A stretch of DNA of 64,000 bases, taken from NCBI GenBank assembly GCA_947846985.1, contig CANTUZ010000011.1, forward strand, positions 26,103,089-26,167,088, written 5' to 3'. The notes under the pieces were generated by a model. That model searched no databases and was not told the DNA's origin. It was given only the letters and a program-made list of their open reading frames with translations. Positions 1-11,631 of the stretch are shown piece after piece (position 1 is the first letter of the stretch; the number at the start of each line of letters is the position of its first letter). This DNA is from Fratercula arctica. Lineage: Eukaryota; Chordata; Aves; Charadriiformes; Alcidae. The translations under genes and the position numbers were made by a program.

Positions 1-1637
1 CTGGGGAAGAATTATATAATATCCAGTGGGCCATAAAGAAAGGAAGGAGCTGCCTCATCTAAATCAAATGACAGCACTGAGAATGAGGAAGAGCATATTC
101 GATTCCTGTGTTGTTCCTAGGAATGCTTGGTTTCCTTTTTAGTTCAAAAGCGGTTCATATTTCCATGATGGATAGTTATTGTATCCTCAAATAACCACAA
201 GCACGACCGTAACTCAGGCATCCCTCCATCCTGCTGTGAGTTACCGTCACTCCCAGAAGGTACAGTCCTGACGTACAGTGCACAGTTCCAACAAATCCAC
301 GCTTCTTCTACAAGAGAGTAACGCTCCTTTCAAAGCGCTCTCCTCTGGAGGTGGCTTCTGCACAAATTATGTCAAAAACACATTAGTATGCCCATCGGAA
401 AGGTAGGGATAAGGGTAAGTCAGTATCTTCCTGAAGCACAAAACAGCTGAATCTCAGTAGGGGGTATTTGTTCCATCTCCAGCATTTGCTGTTTAGTTCA
501 ACTTTATCTTGTTCATGTTTCCCCCCCCCATAAACAACCATAAAAAATCACTTTTAAAGGCCCCAAAGACAAAGTAATACAAAATAATGGCATGTAACAT
601 GAATAATAAAACCGTATTTCGACTTCATCTCCCTTTTTGCGTGACTTAAGTATTATAATTATTAATTTACAACACAGAGGAGTGCATGGTGCGCCACAGA
701 TGAGGAACTTGCAATCTAAATAGTTTGGACAGCTCAGGTATGAAAATTGCATACTAAATAGAAACATGCAAACTCTTCAGGAAAAAAAAGTTAACTCATA
801 CTCTAGGTGTGTCCCCTGCTTCGTAAGACTGTCATTTTTCTGAGTTGATGGTCATGGCTACCAACTTCCCAAGCAGAAGAATCAAAGTCTCTGTTCCTTT
901 GGGAAGAATTTGGGCCCAGAATCTATCAAAGATGGTCCTTGAGACAAAGAACATTGTTGAAAAAAAGCTGTTCCTCAGGCACAAATTAGCCACACGGGTT
1001 CAAACCAAGTGAGCAAGAAACAAAATCATTTTCAAGAATCAGACCGGTGCTGTGAGCTGAATTCCCACAAGAGCTGCAAGTCACAGCTGAACTCCCTACC
1101 TTCATCTGGCTTCATCTACCATTTCATCTCACAAAACATATATATATTTCTAGAATTAAAAGAAAGTAACACTGCATGTATAAGGTATGACTTATTATAT
1201 GTGAATTTCAGAAAAATAGTGGAATTTGTCCCTCCTGACTTGATTGCTTCGGTTTCCCATGTAGTCCTTGGAACCAAACAAGATGTCCTCCAAGGATACA
1301 GTAAAAGATCCCTGTCTACCTAAATGCCTGTATTTCAGGAAAGAAAATCTTTGGAGGCTTTCAAAGGAGCTTACCTCCCTCCTCTGACTCTAACTTTGGC
1401 GTAAATAATGTTCAGCAATAGGTAGACTGTACCTTAGTCCCAGTTTACTCATTGAAACAGGAATAGGAGGCTGTTATTCAAGCTGCCTAACGCACCGCTA
1501 AGAGACACTCAACCACCATCATCATATTGGTGGTAAGCATCCGGTTAACTGGATTTTTCTGACAAAACATCTTACACTGGGAAATGTTGATATGTCACAA
1601 ATACTGTCAACATTATTATTATATTTATTATACTTAT
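1..1637. other. unique noncoding DNA, no gene seen
   Basis: No recognisable coding region, RNA gene or repeat family is visible. The longest reading frame (1009-1323, plus) has 104 codons but opens with GTG, has no flanking splice signals and resembles no family I know, so I treat it as chance. A good donor-like AGG|GTAAGT occurs at 415 on the plus strand, but no convincing acceptor precedes it. Confidence 0.7.
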
Positions 1638-1651
1638 ATCATCATCATTAC

Positions 1652-1682
<31 letters not shown>
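1638..1682. repeat. ATC/ATT trinucleotide microsatellite
   Basis: A short run of ATC units passes directly into about ten ATT units, interrupted once by ACT. The change of unit suggests point mutation of one ancestral array. It gives the meaningless poly-Tyr stretch of the overlapping 61-codon frame. Length variation between individuals is likely for an array of this purity. Confidence 0.95.
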
Positions 1683-1860
1683 TGGGTTTGTTGTTGTTTT
1701 TACTGTTCTCTATTACATCCCTAGGAGAAAAAGGGAATTTTTTTCATCTCAAAATGTTTTGGGGAATGTCACCATGATTCTCTGTTGCAGTCTGTCTCTA
1801 TGGCTTGGAGCAGACAGCCAGCAGGAGGGTGCCTGCCTAAGGAGGATGTCTCTGGGGTGG

Positions 1861-1865
1861 GTGTC
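1861..1865. repeat. target-site duplication, left copy (GTGTC)
   Basis: The five bases GTGTC immediately before the TGTT end of the LTR are repeated exactly after its ACA end at 2405-2409. Five bases is the duplication length usual for ERVL (class III) integrations; gamma-type elements usually give 4 and beta-type usually give 6. A six-base match does not hold here. Confidence 0.85.
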
Positions 1866-2006
1866 TGTTGGGGTTTAACCCCTGCCAACAATTAGGACCA
1901 TGCAGCCGATCACTCACTCACACCCCACTGCCCCCCACAGGGTTGGGAGAAGAGGGAGAAAGGGAGAGAGGAGAAAAAAACAACTTGTGGATTGAGATAA
2001 AGACAG

Positions 2007-2012
2007 TTTAAT
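2007..2012 (-). terminator. LTR polyadenylation signal ATTAAA
   Basis: Minus-strand ATTAAA lies about 165 bases downstream of the TATA box within the solo LTR, where an R/U5 polyadenylation signal is expected. It supports the minus-strand orientation of the LTR. Activity in the present genome is unknown. Confidence 0.55.
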
Positions 2013-2175
2013 GGAATAGTAATGGAAGAGGAAAAATTAATAATAACAACAACAACAATAACAATAATAGAATAGACAAAGTGATACAACACAAGTTGCT
2101 CTCACCACCCGGTGATGGGTTGCCCAGCCCATCCCCAGCAGTGATCCTGGGTCCTTGCCCCCCAGTCAACCCCCA

Positions 2176-2183
2176 TTTATATA
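2176..2183 (-). promoter_or_regulatory. LTR TATA box (TATATAAA)
   Basis: Minus-strand TATATAAA sits inside the LTR upstream of a GC-rich stretch, the usual U3 core-promoter position. Transcription from it would run toward lower coordinates. It could act as an alternative promoter, but nothing in the sequence shows that it is used. Confidence 0.55.
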
Positions 2184-2404
2184 CCAAGCGTGACATCTAT
2201 GGTATGGAATATTCCTTTGGCCAGCTTGTTCTGTCTGTGCTTCGTCTCAGCTCCTATGGGATGCTGAAAAACTCCTTGACTAATGTAAACATTATTTAGC
2301 AACAACTAAACCAATATGCATTTTCAGCATTATTCCCATACTAAACCCAAAACACAGCAGCTGCTGGAAGGAAAATCAACTCTATCCCAGCTGAAACCAG
2401 GACA

Positions 2405-2409
2405 GTGTC
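2405..2409. repeat. target-site duplication, right copy (GTGTC)
   Basis: Exact copy of the five bases at 1861-1865, directly following the ACA end of the LTR. The perfect match argues for a single, not very ancient, insertion followed by LTR-LTR recombination. Confidence 0.85.
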
Positions 2410-5400
2410 CCAGCAGTGTGACCCCTCTGCAAGCAGCCACAGCACCTGCTGTGTGGTGGAGGATGTAGCAGTGAAATTTTGATGTGCTACAAGATTGCTT
2501 CAAGAACCAAGCATTAAAGTGTTCTTAAATTCTTTTTGATATCTTGGAAGGGATTTTGATATATGGAAGGAATTCTCAAACAAAAAACCTGCTCAGTGAC
2601 ATCCGTGGAGTCTCGTGATTTTGGAAGTCTTACTCTACCTTAAGAATTATTACAGCATTTTATGGAGCCTGCCGTTTTCTTCACCATTCTGATTAGGTAC
2701 AGACATGGAACGAGCAATTAAACCAAGCTGAGAGGAAGAGCAACGTGGGCTCTGTGTGTGGGATGGTTTCCAGGTGCGATAGCTTTCATAAGTGCCTTAA
2801 AAAACATTCTGCCTCATGGCTCTTTAGAGGCCTCCCCACAGAAGCAGCTCAATTATTCATTCAGAGCAGAAACCGTTTTATTACATGTCTTGTAGCTCGA
2901 ATGGTTAGACTGAAATGTGGGACACTCTGCTCTCAACAAGGTTCTGGTACTTGCATTTGTACTTGCACTTGTCCTGCAGAGCGGTAAAAGAGTTGCCAAC
3001 ACCAGCTGGGAGATAGGAATATCATTAGCACATATTTTGTTTTGTATCTTCAAGGTTAGAACAAATCACAAAACCTCTGCAGCTGAAAGAGAGGAAAAAG
3101 AGCAGAGTTCGGGAATTAAACTTGTTTTTCAAATCAGTCTGGGTGAGTTTTAAGATAGGATTGAATACTTGCCTTTGGCCCCCGGGAAGATCACCGCTGT
3201 GTTGCACCATCCCGCTCAGAGAGTCTGTTCTCATCCTTGCTTGAAAACTTCTTTCTGCCCCAAAAGGTGTTTTCTACTCTCCGACTGCCCACCTGCAGTG
3301 GGCAGTCAGGGAGGTGCAAACCTGAGGCGCTGCACGGTCCACTCCTGGTGTCCCTCTGACACGTGTCCCCCCCCAGGGTGACACTGGGGACCTGAACCCA
3401 CCACGGTGGCTGCTCCTGGCCAGCGTGGGCTCCCCTCCACATGCTACCAGGACTGTATCCAGTTTTTATTTAGATGTTCACCTGAGCGCTGGGGGATTTA
3501 TAACTGCTTTGGGTTAAGAAAAGACACAAAAACTTTTAGCATTTTTCTGGGTGAAAAAAGGATGTTTTCCCCATTTGTATTGAGTATGAAATTGTGTGAG
3601 TTCAAATTACTATTGTGCCACGAAGGTCCGAGGCTGAATTGGGGGCTATGTGGTACCACAATCTGGCGCTGCATTAGCAGTGAATGATTTTCAAAGATTT
3701 TCCTTGAACTAACATTGACTTAATTGTGTAACACATTATATATTACCATATGTACACATTACCAAGGCTCTTGATTATTTTCTAATTTGAATTTCTCCAG
3801 CGGTTCTCTAAAGGGCACTAATTCAGTATCACTGTAAAAATTAAAGTAACTTACCATCACGATGCTTGCCTGGAACCGTCGAACCGAGCAGAATATCTCC
3901 CCATCTATCCATAACTTTGTATTTCCCCAAAGTGAAGAATGCCTAGTTAATTGTGGTCAGTGTTTACACAGTAAATGAGCATGATTTCAAATTGTTCTGG
4001 TCTATTTTAGAATTGGATTAGTTTATGTTTCTTCATAAAGCGACTACATTTGGTCAAGCTCATTTGTTAGCACTCCAGGGACAACCAGACCAGCAAATGA
4101 ATCATCTCATCAAAGACGTAAGCTGGCTCTGCATGTCCATGAGCTGTGGCATCTCCTGCAGACAGGGTGACCCCTTCATCTCAAAGGGTGAGACGGAGCC
4201 TAGAGGCCCTGCCAGCATGACGTGGTGGCCCCCAGATGGGATAACATCTGAGAGCGCCACGTCCTTGTTGGCCCAGCAGTGAAATGCTGATGGAGAGGAG
4301 ATGCGGGTTTGCTGCTGCACTGTGCTCTGTTTTATATCCCCAGGAAAAAAAAAAAGTTATTCCAGCTCTGAGAGAGCATAACATCTATCTTCTCACCTGC
4401 TTAAGAGTTGGAGAAACAAGAAAGTTCCAATCCTACTTGCCAACCCAGAGTTGCCACTAGCATGACTCCATGCCCTTCATGCTAACCCAAAGCTAAGGGA
4501 CTCATGAGACTTCGGAAGCGTTACTTATTCTGCTCCCTTATTCTAGTTTTTTTCTCCAGTGTTCACTGCCAGGATCAAAAGTGTCAGAAACTCTTAATGC
4601 TACCAAAAGAATTAACAAATAGAATGCAAGTGTCATTGAAAGGTGTTGCGCTCTGATCTTAGAAGGCGAAATCACGCAGCATGGCAGCGTTGCCCGGTGC
4701 TTGGCAGCTGTGGTTCTCCATGGTTTGTGAGTACTGTTTTCCTGCCTGATCCCCCCGAAATTACCTTCCACTCACTGATCTGCTGTTGAGGAGATCAGCA
4801 GGATGTCAGCATATATAATTCAGGCTGCAATATTATTAGAAAAAGAGAGGTCCCTTCTTCCTCACATAAACTATTGAACAATGGTATCTTCTGCACACCT
4901 GCAACACAAAATAACAGTAAATTAACACAGGTTCACCCCAGAGATATTTGAGCCTCCGTGAATTTTTCAGAGCGGCCTGAGGTTTTAATTTATAATCTAA
5001 TCCAAACTCAGATAAACTGCAGCTTCATGATCTCGCGCCCAGCGTGAGAGCAGTGCAGTCAGCATGCCCACCACAACTCATTTAATGAATATGCTAATAG
5101 GTGAGTTAAGGTTGGAAAGAAAGATGGGAAACTTACGGCTGAAACCTAGCGCAGAACTGGATGCCCTCTCCATCCTCTGTGCTACCAGCCGCACACAGCT
5201 TCGACTCTCTCCATTCCAAGTTTGGATCAACCTCCTTCTCATGAAAGAAATCATCACAATCAAATTAAGTAAACATGAATTACAGTACAGGAGGAAATTT
5301 GAGCAACTTCGAGAAAATCCAGATCACAATTCAGATTAAAGACCGTTTACCTGGGGGAGGTTACAGCTGCATCCTCCTGCACGTGAATGAACTTCGCCTC

Positions 5401-7223
5401 CAGGTAGGCTCTCGTCTTCTCCGGAGATGTTGGTAATTGCAAAATAAGCGAAGGGTCAGATAATTCATTTTAAATGAAGACACAAAGATACATACAAATG
5501 ATTGTATGGTTATTTAGCTATGTCAAGGGTGTGACCTCAACTGATCTCATAGAACGCATTCAGAAAAAATGGCACGTGCGTGAAATTCTAAGGATTGTTA
5601 TCTTTTGGGAAGAAAACAAGATTATCGCAGAACAACATCTGGATTGCTGTATGGCCTAGACATTTATTGGATGCCTGCGTGTGGATGCAAACACACTTGT
5701 GTTGGCATCATTGGCATTTTTTACGCTTTCTCTCTTTCTTCCTGTCCTACTTTTACAAGATTTCTGATGCATTGGGTGGTTAATTTTCCTTCTGTAACTA
5801 AAACATACTCAGACAGGACTCTCTCTCTCAGAAATTCAGTAAATCAGGAGACTTTAAATGGTTTGCTTGCTTTTATACAAGTGTTTTTGAACCCTATTGA
5901 ATATGAATTTAAATGCTATAAGCAAAACACGAGTGTTTCGTCTGTAATACATTTATAGCCTTCAGTGTCTGAAATTAGTTTATCCAAAGGATTCTGTTCA
6001 TGTGAGAGAAATTGCTATGATCAATCACCATGTAGTCAGGGATCAAAGAAAACGCTGAATCAAGGACTGGATTTCATTTCACCCCTTCAGCGAAAGAAAG
6101 GGGACACTGCAGGGGAGCTGACAGAGATTCTGCAAGGAATTGACAACTAATTTTAGATGTTCTCTTCCCCCTACACACTCCGAGTCCCTCAAAATTATAT
6201 GAAAAAACATGTGTTTGACTAATTCTTTCCTTCATATTACAGATTCACCTTTCAGGCACAAGCCAAAAGCTTTGACTGTTGGCTTCAGGTTCCTCTCCGT
6301 CCTTATCCCCATGGAAGTTAAATAGAGCATGAGGCACTTTTTTCTCTGGTTTGCCCAGATTGCTGTTCTTTCATAGGAAATAAGTTAGAGAAAGCTGGAG
6401 AAAAATCCAAATATACAAGAATTTGAATTTTTGATTCTTCACTGAGCAAGTAACACTTGTCCCTCTCTTCTTCCCTTACATATACCAGGTAATAGCTGTT
6501 TCTTAAAAGATTATAATGCATATTTGAGCCCAACTTCAAGTGTCAGCTAAGAGGGAAAAGCTAAAGATACTAAATATAAAAGCTAAAGCTCTGCTCCCTG
6601 TTAATATCAGAGATACCTACAGATACCTCGAAGCTTTTGCACTGCAGGATGTCCTCATGGCACAAACTGCACCTCCAAGACACAGAGCTGGACCACCGCC
6701 GCTCTTGGGGCAGAAACAGCCATTGGGTCCATGGAAATCAGAGCTTCTGGTTCATGTAAACCATAGAAAAAAATAATCTTGGGAGATTTATGTATCAAAA
6801 ATATGATTTCTAGATCTGATGTTGTCCAAACCTCCCTGTTAGCCTAGTTCGCATGAAATTTAAGCTGTTAACAGACCTAGCTGGGTCAATGTCCTTTTCT
6901 AAACTGTTGCACCACGTTGTACACTTCGCATTGCCCCAAAATCTGTTGTATTTTGCTGTCAGATGGTACAAAAATGGAGCTACATCCATAAAGAATATGG
7001 ATAGAGGAGGATATGGATGAACATGGAGGATATGCCCAGGAGAGAAAAATGCATAGGTCCTGTCACTTTTGTGAGTAGGACAACTGCATGACAGAGGAAA
7101 AGTGTGTATTAAATCTCTGTTGCCCACCACAAAGGCGATGCCTGTGAGATGAAGTGATCAGCGTGTCTCGATGGCAGTTTGTAGGTGCTGTATCTCGGAT
7201 GTCAATCTTGCGGGATCCGTGCA
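2410..7223. other. unique noncoding DNA, no gene seen
   Basis: About 4.8 kb without a repeat or gene I can name. Overlapping short frames on both strands (for example 3169-3442, 4025-4320, 5064-5339) show the pattern expected of noncoding DNA. A donor-like TAG|GTGAGT at 5101 follows an ATG-containing frame, but no clear polypyrimidine acceptor is found upstream. C8 at 3369-3376 and A11 near 4346 are minor homopolymers. Confidence 0.65.
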
Positions 7224-7252
7224 GATAATACATCCGTGCCTGATGTATTATC
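7224..7252. repeat. perfect palindrome, 11-bp arms, 7-nt loop
   Basis: GATAATACATC (7224-7234) is followed after CGTGCCT by its exact reverse complement GATGTATTATC (7242-7252). The match stops sharply at both ends. It lies just before a CpG-bearing stretch (about 7300-7380) in otherwise plain DNA. It could be a dimer-type binding site or a chance small hairpin; function is not shown. Confidence 0.85.
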
Positions 7253-10113
7253 CAGCCCTCGAATCAATTTAAGGCTACACTTCAATTTGGCCCAGGGCCA
7301 GCTGCCGCCATCAGCAGAGCGTTGCGCGGTGTTGCGTACCGTGCCGCTTGCGGGGGAGCAACGGCTGAGCTCGCCCACACCGTCTGAAACAAGAATTAGT
7401 GTCCTCCCACGCCCTGAGAAGAGATTGTCTCACATCAGCTCACCGCAGCTGCTCCAACACAGGTTAAGCTTTTTGTCATCTTCAGGGACCAGGGGAGGAA
7501 AGCCATACGGCATCTACACGAACACAGGGCACCGGGCAAAACCCTTGAGAAGATGTTCCAGTGCTCTGGTCCTGTAGCACCAGCTTTAAAGGCCTGAAGT
7601 ATTTTGCCTTTGTGAAGACATACAAGTCCTGTGGGTCAGGTTTTCGTCTTACAGATCTGGAAAGTCCCATCCTCTTCCCAGGCTCAGACATTGTTTCTCA
7701 GCAGGCTGGGTGTCCCGCAGCCCCATGCATCATGCGTGGGCAATGTATCAGATGTTATCTAACACTGACGGTGCAAATCTGCTGATACTGATTATATTAG
7801 GTACTTTTGCCACTCATTAAGCTGTATATTTCTATAGTATTTTCATTAAAAGTCGCAGTGCAGGAGCGTATTTAAACCAGCGAGTCTTTCACTCCTGGGG
7901 AAGACCAACCAGATAGATATGTATTCCTACCATACGGCGCTCTTGTGTGGACAGCATGGGTATCTTAATAGACAGTGCTTGAGAGCAGAAGGCAGACATA
8001 AGCCCTGAGTCTGGCTTGCACCCATTGGGACAATTTACTGAACTAAATTAATGCTGCAGATGTCTGGAACTGTGAGGCAGGAGAGGCTCAGGCAAATACC
8101 CAGAGTAGGGGCACTGAACTAACCCCATTGTTAGCTTTAGAAAGAGCAATATCTACTTAATAAAAATCAGAGATGCAGCAATTACATTGCCAAAATGACC
8201 TGGTGGATAACTAATGGCATGGAAGAAATTCCTGTTCCACACCTGTGCTTGCATTGACAGAAGTGAGGACTCGGTGTCGATTTGCATGTAAGGAATGGGA
8301 AGGCAGCACCCACCCGCAGGGCTGAGTACCACGTACAGCATCTCCTGCCTCTCCAGGGGTGAAGTACGGGATTTTAACATTGCTTTAATAAGCTTCATTC
8401 ATTCTCGACCATTTGCATTCATAGCCGATTATGAAAACTGAATTTTTATTTTCAGTCAGTGAAGTAGGCTTAGCCCAGGATTTAAACTAAAACACAGTTT
8501 GGAAACCAAATATATTATTTAACTTCATTTTTCTTCCAATTTTGCGGAATCCAAGCCTTTCTGAATTGCAGAAACACTCAGGCAAGAAGGATCTGTTAAT
8601 AGAAAAGAACCTGCTCCGACTGACTCTTTTTTACACCCATTTTTTCCTCTCTTTTTTAAAAAGGACAGAAGAGTTGGTAGTTTATTAGGTAAAAGCAGTC
8701 TTTGAAGCTGAAAGCTTTCCATCCTCCTAAGAAATAGCATGACTGACTGACAATGTCACTGTCCCATACAGCACCATTTCAAAATTAAAAGATTTTAAAT
8801 TTCCAACTCTAGAGGTAGAAAGGTAATTGTCATTACACCCAAAGACCTCATTTTCCCCGATCCTTCTTGTACTGCATCTAGCACCCAGTCTACCACAGAG
8901 AGATGCTCGTACTATTACTCTAAGCTCAAAACTCAGTTTTTACAACTAGTTATTCCAGGGAAACATATTCCAAAGAACGACTACAAAGACACAAAGTGAA
9001 GATTCTGGCTTTTTTAATAAAATATTTAATTTTTCCATATAACAGGCAGCAATTCTCATTGAGGCCATAAAGCGGACAAGAAGAAAACAAGAGAAGGGAA
9101 TTCTTTACTGCACTATTATTTATAGCTTCCTCCCATAGAGGATCTTCCTGGTGAGGGAGAGAAACCCCATAGTTATATCACTCCGTGTGGCAATGCAGAT
9201 ATGTAAATTAAGACATCTCCCAGCAGATGAGTATAGCACTAATAAGGATACTGCTGGAATTGTCTAGGAGAGGCCTCAGGAGGTGGAAGACTGTAGGATT
9301 AACTGCTTTGTTATTAGGGTTCTCTTTCTTCAAACGGATGATGAAATTGTGACCGTAAGAGTGAACGTTTAGTGCAGATTAATTTGATGTCCCAGGCTGA
9401 ATAAGAGTGGTTGAAACCAAGGAAGTGTATTAACTGTCATCTTCAAACAAGTTTATCGCTGCCCTCTCCCCAGTGTGGGGTAATTAATCAGCTTTGATGG
9501 AAACCCAGGGATCCTCTTACAATGAGCAGAGGATTTCCAAATGAGTCAGGGACAAACTCTGCTATGTTGGAAAAATTGCTGGCAGATTTCTTGTTACAGA
9601 AAACACAGCTCCATATGCACAAATCTATCAAGGTTAACCTACAGAATTCCCATTTATTCAGGATTTTTACCTATTCCTTGAATTCCAAATTCTCACTTTG
9701 TGATGTTTTCAACTTCTGATCTATGGGCAGTCTCTGGTGGCAAACCAGGGCTCCCTGGTCTGCTCATCCCATTATGGATAAGCAGCTTCCGACACAGGCG
9801 AGCATATCAAGACGGATTAGCTGCTCCTGTCCTCTCACCCAGCCTCTGCTCCACTGACAGATAAACTGAAAAATTTAATCAAAGACAGAAGCATATTCTG
9901 AAAGTCTCCATTTGTTTTATGCAAGCAATGAGATGCAGAAGAACATACTCTAGGTACAATCTATAAGAGACTAGTGTGACATCTTACAAAGTGAATATAA
10001 ATTTATACATTTCCAGTAGCAACCCCCTCTCATAAACTTTCTGAAAGCATTTGCTTAAAGACCATTGAGTCAGAGTGTCAGTATGAAACTGGAAATACGT
10101 GCAGAAGTGAACC
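7253..10113. other. unique noncoding DNA, no gene seen
   Basis: The start (about 7270-7400) is GC-richer with several CpGs and carries a 130-codon plus-strand frame (7185-7577) that matches nothing I know. The rest is AT-rich unique DNA with no splice-site pair or repeat I can support. Confidence 0.65.
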
Positions 10114-10897
10114 TAGAATCATAGAATCATTTTGCGTGGAAGAGACCCTTAAGATCATCAAGTCCAACCACTAACCTGACACTGCCAAGTTAACACTAAA
10201 CCGTGTCCTTCAGCACCGCAACTACCCATCTTTTAAATACCTCCAGGGACGGTGACTCCACCACTTCCCTGGGCAGCCTGTTCCAATCCTTGACAACCCT
10301 TTCAGTAATGAAATTTTTCCTAATATCCATCCTAAACCTCCCCTGGTGCAACTTGAGGCCTTTTCCTCTTGTCCCATCACCTGTTCCTTGAGAGAAGAGA
10401 CCGACCCCTGGCTACACCCTCCTTTCAGGGAGTTGCAGAGAGCGAGAAGGTCTCCCCTCAGCCTCCTTTTCTCCAGGCTGAACACCCCCAGCTCCCTCAG
10501 CCGCTCCTCATGAGACTTGTGCTCCAGACCCCTCACCAGCTCCGTTGCCCTTCTCTGGACACGCTCCAGCACCTCGATGTCTTTTTTGTGGTGAGGGGCC
10601 CAAAACTGGACACAGCACTCGAGGTGGGGCCTCACCAGTGCCCAGTACAGGGGGATGGTCACTGCCCCAGTCTTGCTGGCCACACTGTTCCTGGTACAGG
10701 CCAGGATGCTGTTGGCCTTCTCGGCCACCTGGGCACACTGCTGGCTCATACTCATCCGGCTGTTGCCCAACACCCCCAGGTCCTTTTCCACCAGGCAGCT
10801 CTCCAGCCGCACTGCCCCAGGCCTGTAGCGTTCATGGGGTTGGTGTGACCCAAGTGCAGGACCCGGCACTTGGCCTTGTGGAACCTCACACTATTGC
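10114..10897 (-). mobile_element. CR1 LINE, 3' end fragment, 784 bp
   Basis: The plus strand starts AGAATCATAGAATCAT, the complement of the CR1 3' octamer tail, so the element runs on the minus strand with its 3' end at 10114. It continues through the 3' untranslated region and the C-terminal part of ORF2. Homology fades at about 10897, after the CCAAGTGCAGGACCCGGCAC stretch typical of longer CR1 copies. It is 5'-truncated, as most CR1 copies are, with no target-site duplication expected. It is the longest CR1 in the window. Confidence 0.95.
10222..10869 (-). pseudogene. CR1 ORF2 C-terminal relic
   Basis: A 215-codon open frame on the minus strand encodes the last part of the CR1 reverse-transcriptase protein (ORF2p). 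Recognisable segments are [11 protein letters not shown] near residue 27, [20 protein letters not shown] near residue 85, [28 protein letters not shown] near 106-133, and [15 protein letters not shown] just after. The reverse-transcriptase catalytic core and the endonuclease domain lie upstream and are missing, so no enzyme can be made. The frame being open for 648 bases suggests a modest age. Past the KGGC point it runs on into the 3' part by chance. A 159-codon frame on the opposite strand is its shadow. Confidence 0.9.
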
Positions 10898-11438
10898 CCT
10901 GAAAGCTTCAAATGGCTCTGGGCCATTGTGCTCCTGAGCTAACAGCAACCCGCTGCGGGGCAGGCGGGGAAGGTCCCGGCTCCCTTTAACCCTGTGCCTT
11001 CAGCCCGAGGGAGCAGACGCTGCAGAGCCATCCCAGCCACGGGGCTGTGCGCTGAAAGATATAAATAGCAGCAATTAACAGACCTCATTTGCCCACCTCC
11101 TGGCGGGACTGTAAATGGAGCAGTCGCAAGCCCAGGGCACACCCGGGAGCGGAGGAGATCCTGCTAAAAATATTACCGTCAATTTTTAAAAGCAGGAGAA
11201 GGAGGGAAGAAGTCACGGCAACCATTTCACAGCTCCATGCGCCGGGCACCAGCACCCTCGGTAACCCCTCGCATACGGTGCTGCTGGGATGCGAGTGTGT
11301 CCTCCATCTGCAGGGCCATCCGGGCCACCAGCATCCTCCAGCCCCACCGGGAGACCATGTCAGCCCCGAGGGGGAAAAAGATGTGCATTGGAAATATATT
11401 AAGGGTCTAGATGTCTTTAAATGGTCCGTTTTATATTT
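10898..11438. other. GC-rich unique DNA, no gene seen
   Basis: Directly beyond the CR1 5' break the DNA is rich in C and G, and frames are open on both strands (11085-11543 minus, 11089-11460 plus). High GC lowers stop-codon frequency, so these are not evidence of coding. CpG density is moderate, below that of the blocks at 15.2 and 36.8 kb. Confidence 0.6.
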
Positions 11439-11480
11439 AAAAAAAAAAAAAAAAGAATAAAAATAAATCCTTTTTTTTTT
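11439..11480. repeat. A16 run followed by T10 run
   Basis: A16 at 11439-11454 is separated by 16 mostly A/T bases from a T10 run at 11471-11480. The two can pair as a small A/T hairpin but carry no other signal. Confidence 0.8.
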
Positions 11481-11615
11481 CCTGGAGCAGAAGGAAAAAG
11501 CACAGGTTTGGATCACCAGAATGTCTATAAGTCTGTTCTTCATTCCAACAACACTCTAAAAACCTTTAATGAACCTGAAATATAAAGCAAATAGCCCCCA
11601 GATTTCATGTCTGTG

Positions 11616-11631
11616 CCCCCCCCCCCCCCCC
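11616..11631. repeat. C16 homopolymer
   Basis: Sixteen consecutive C bases on the plus strand. The G16 on the other strand could fold with itself or with neighbouring strands. Such runs are prone to length errors in assembly. Confidence 0.9.

Larger units (their letters stand above)
1866..2404 (-). mobile_element. solo LTR of an avian endogenous retrovirus (ERVL-like)
   Basis: A 539-bp element that reads TG...CA on either strand and is bounded by perfect 5-bp direct repeats. I recognise its layout as a common bird LTR: on the minus strand it starts TGTCCTGGTTTCAGCTGGGA, has a TATATAAA box about 40% in, an ATTAAA polyadenylation signal about 70% in, and ends GGGGTTTAACCCCAACA. No gag, pol or env sequence adjoins it, so it is a solo LTR left by recombination between the two LTRs of a provirus. 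The A/C-rich stretch at 2034-2075 is internal low-complexity sequence. Assignment to ERVL rests on the 5-bp duplication and memory of the family; the exact family name is not claimed. The short reading frames across it are not genes. Confidence 0.9.

Noticed and set aside
1592..1777. Reading frame with poly-Tyr
   Set aside because: It comes from the ATT microsatellite.
10369..10848. 159-codon plus-strand frame
   Set aside because: It is the antisense shadow of the CR1 ORF2 tail.
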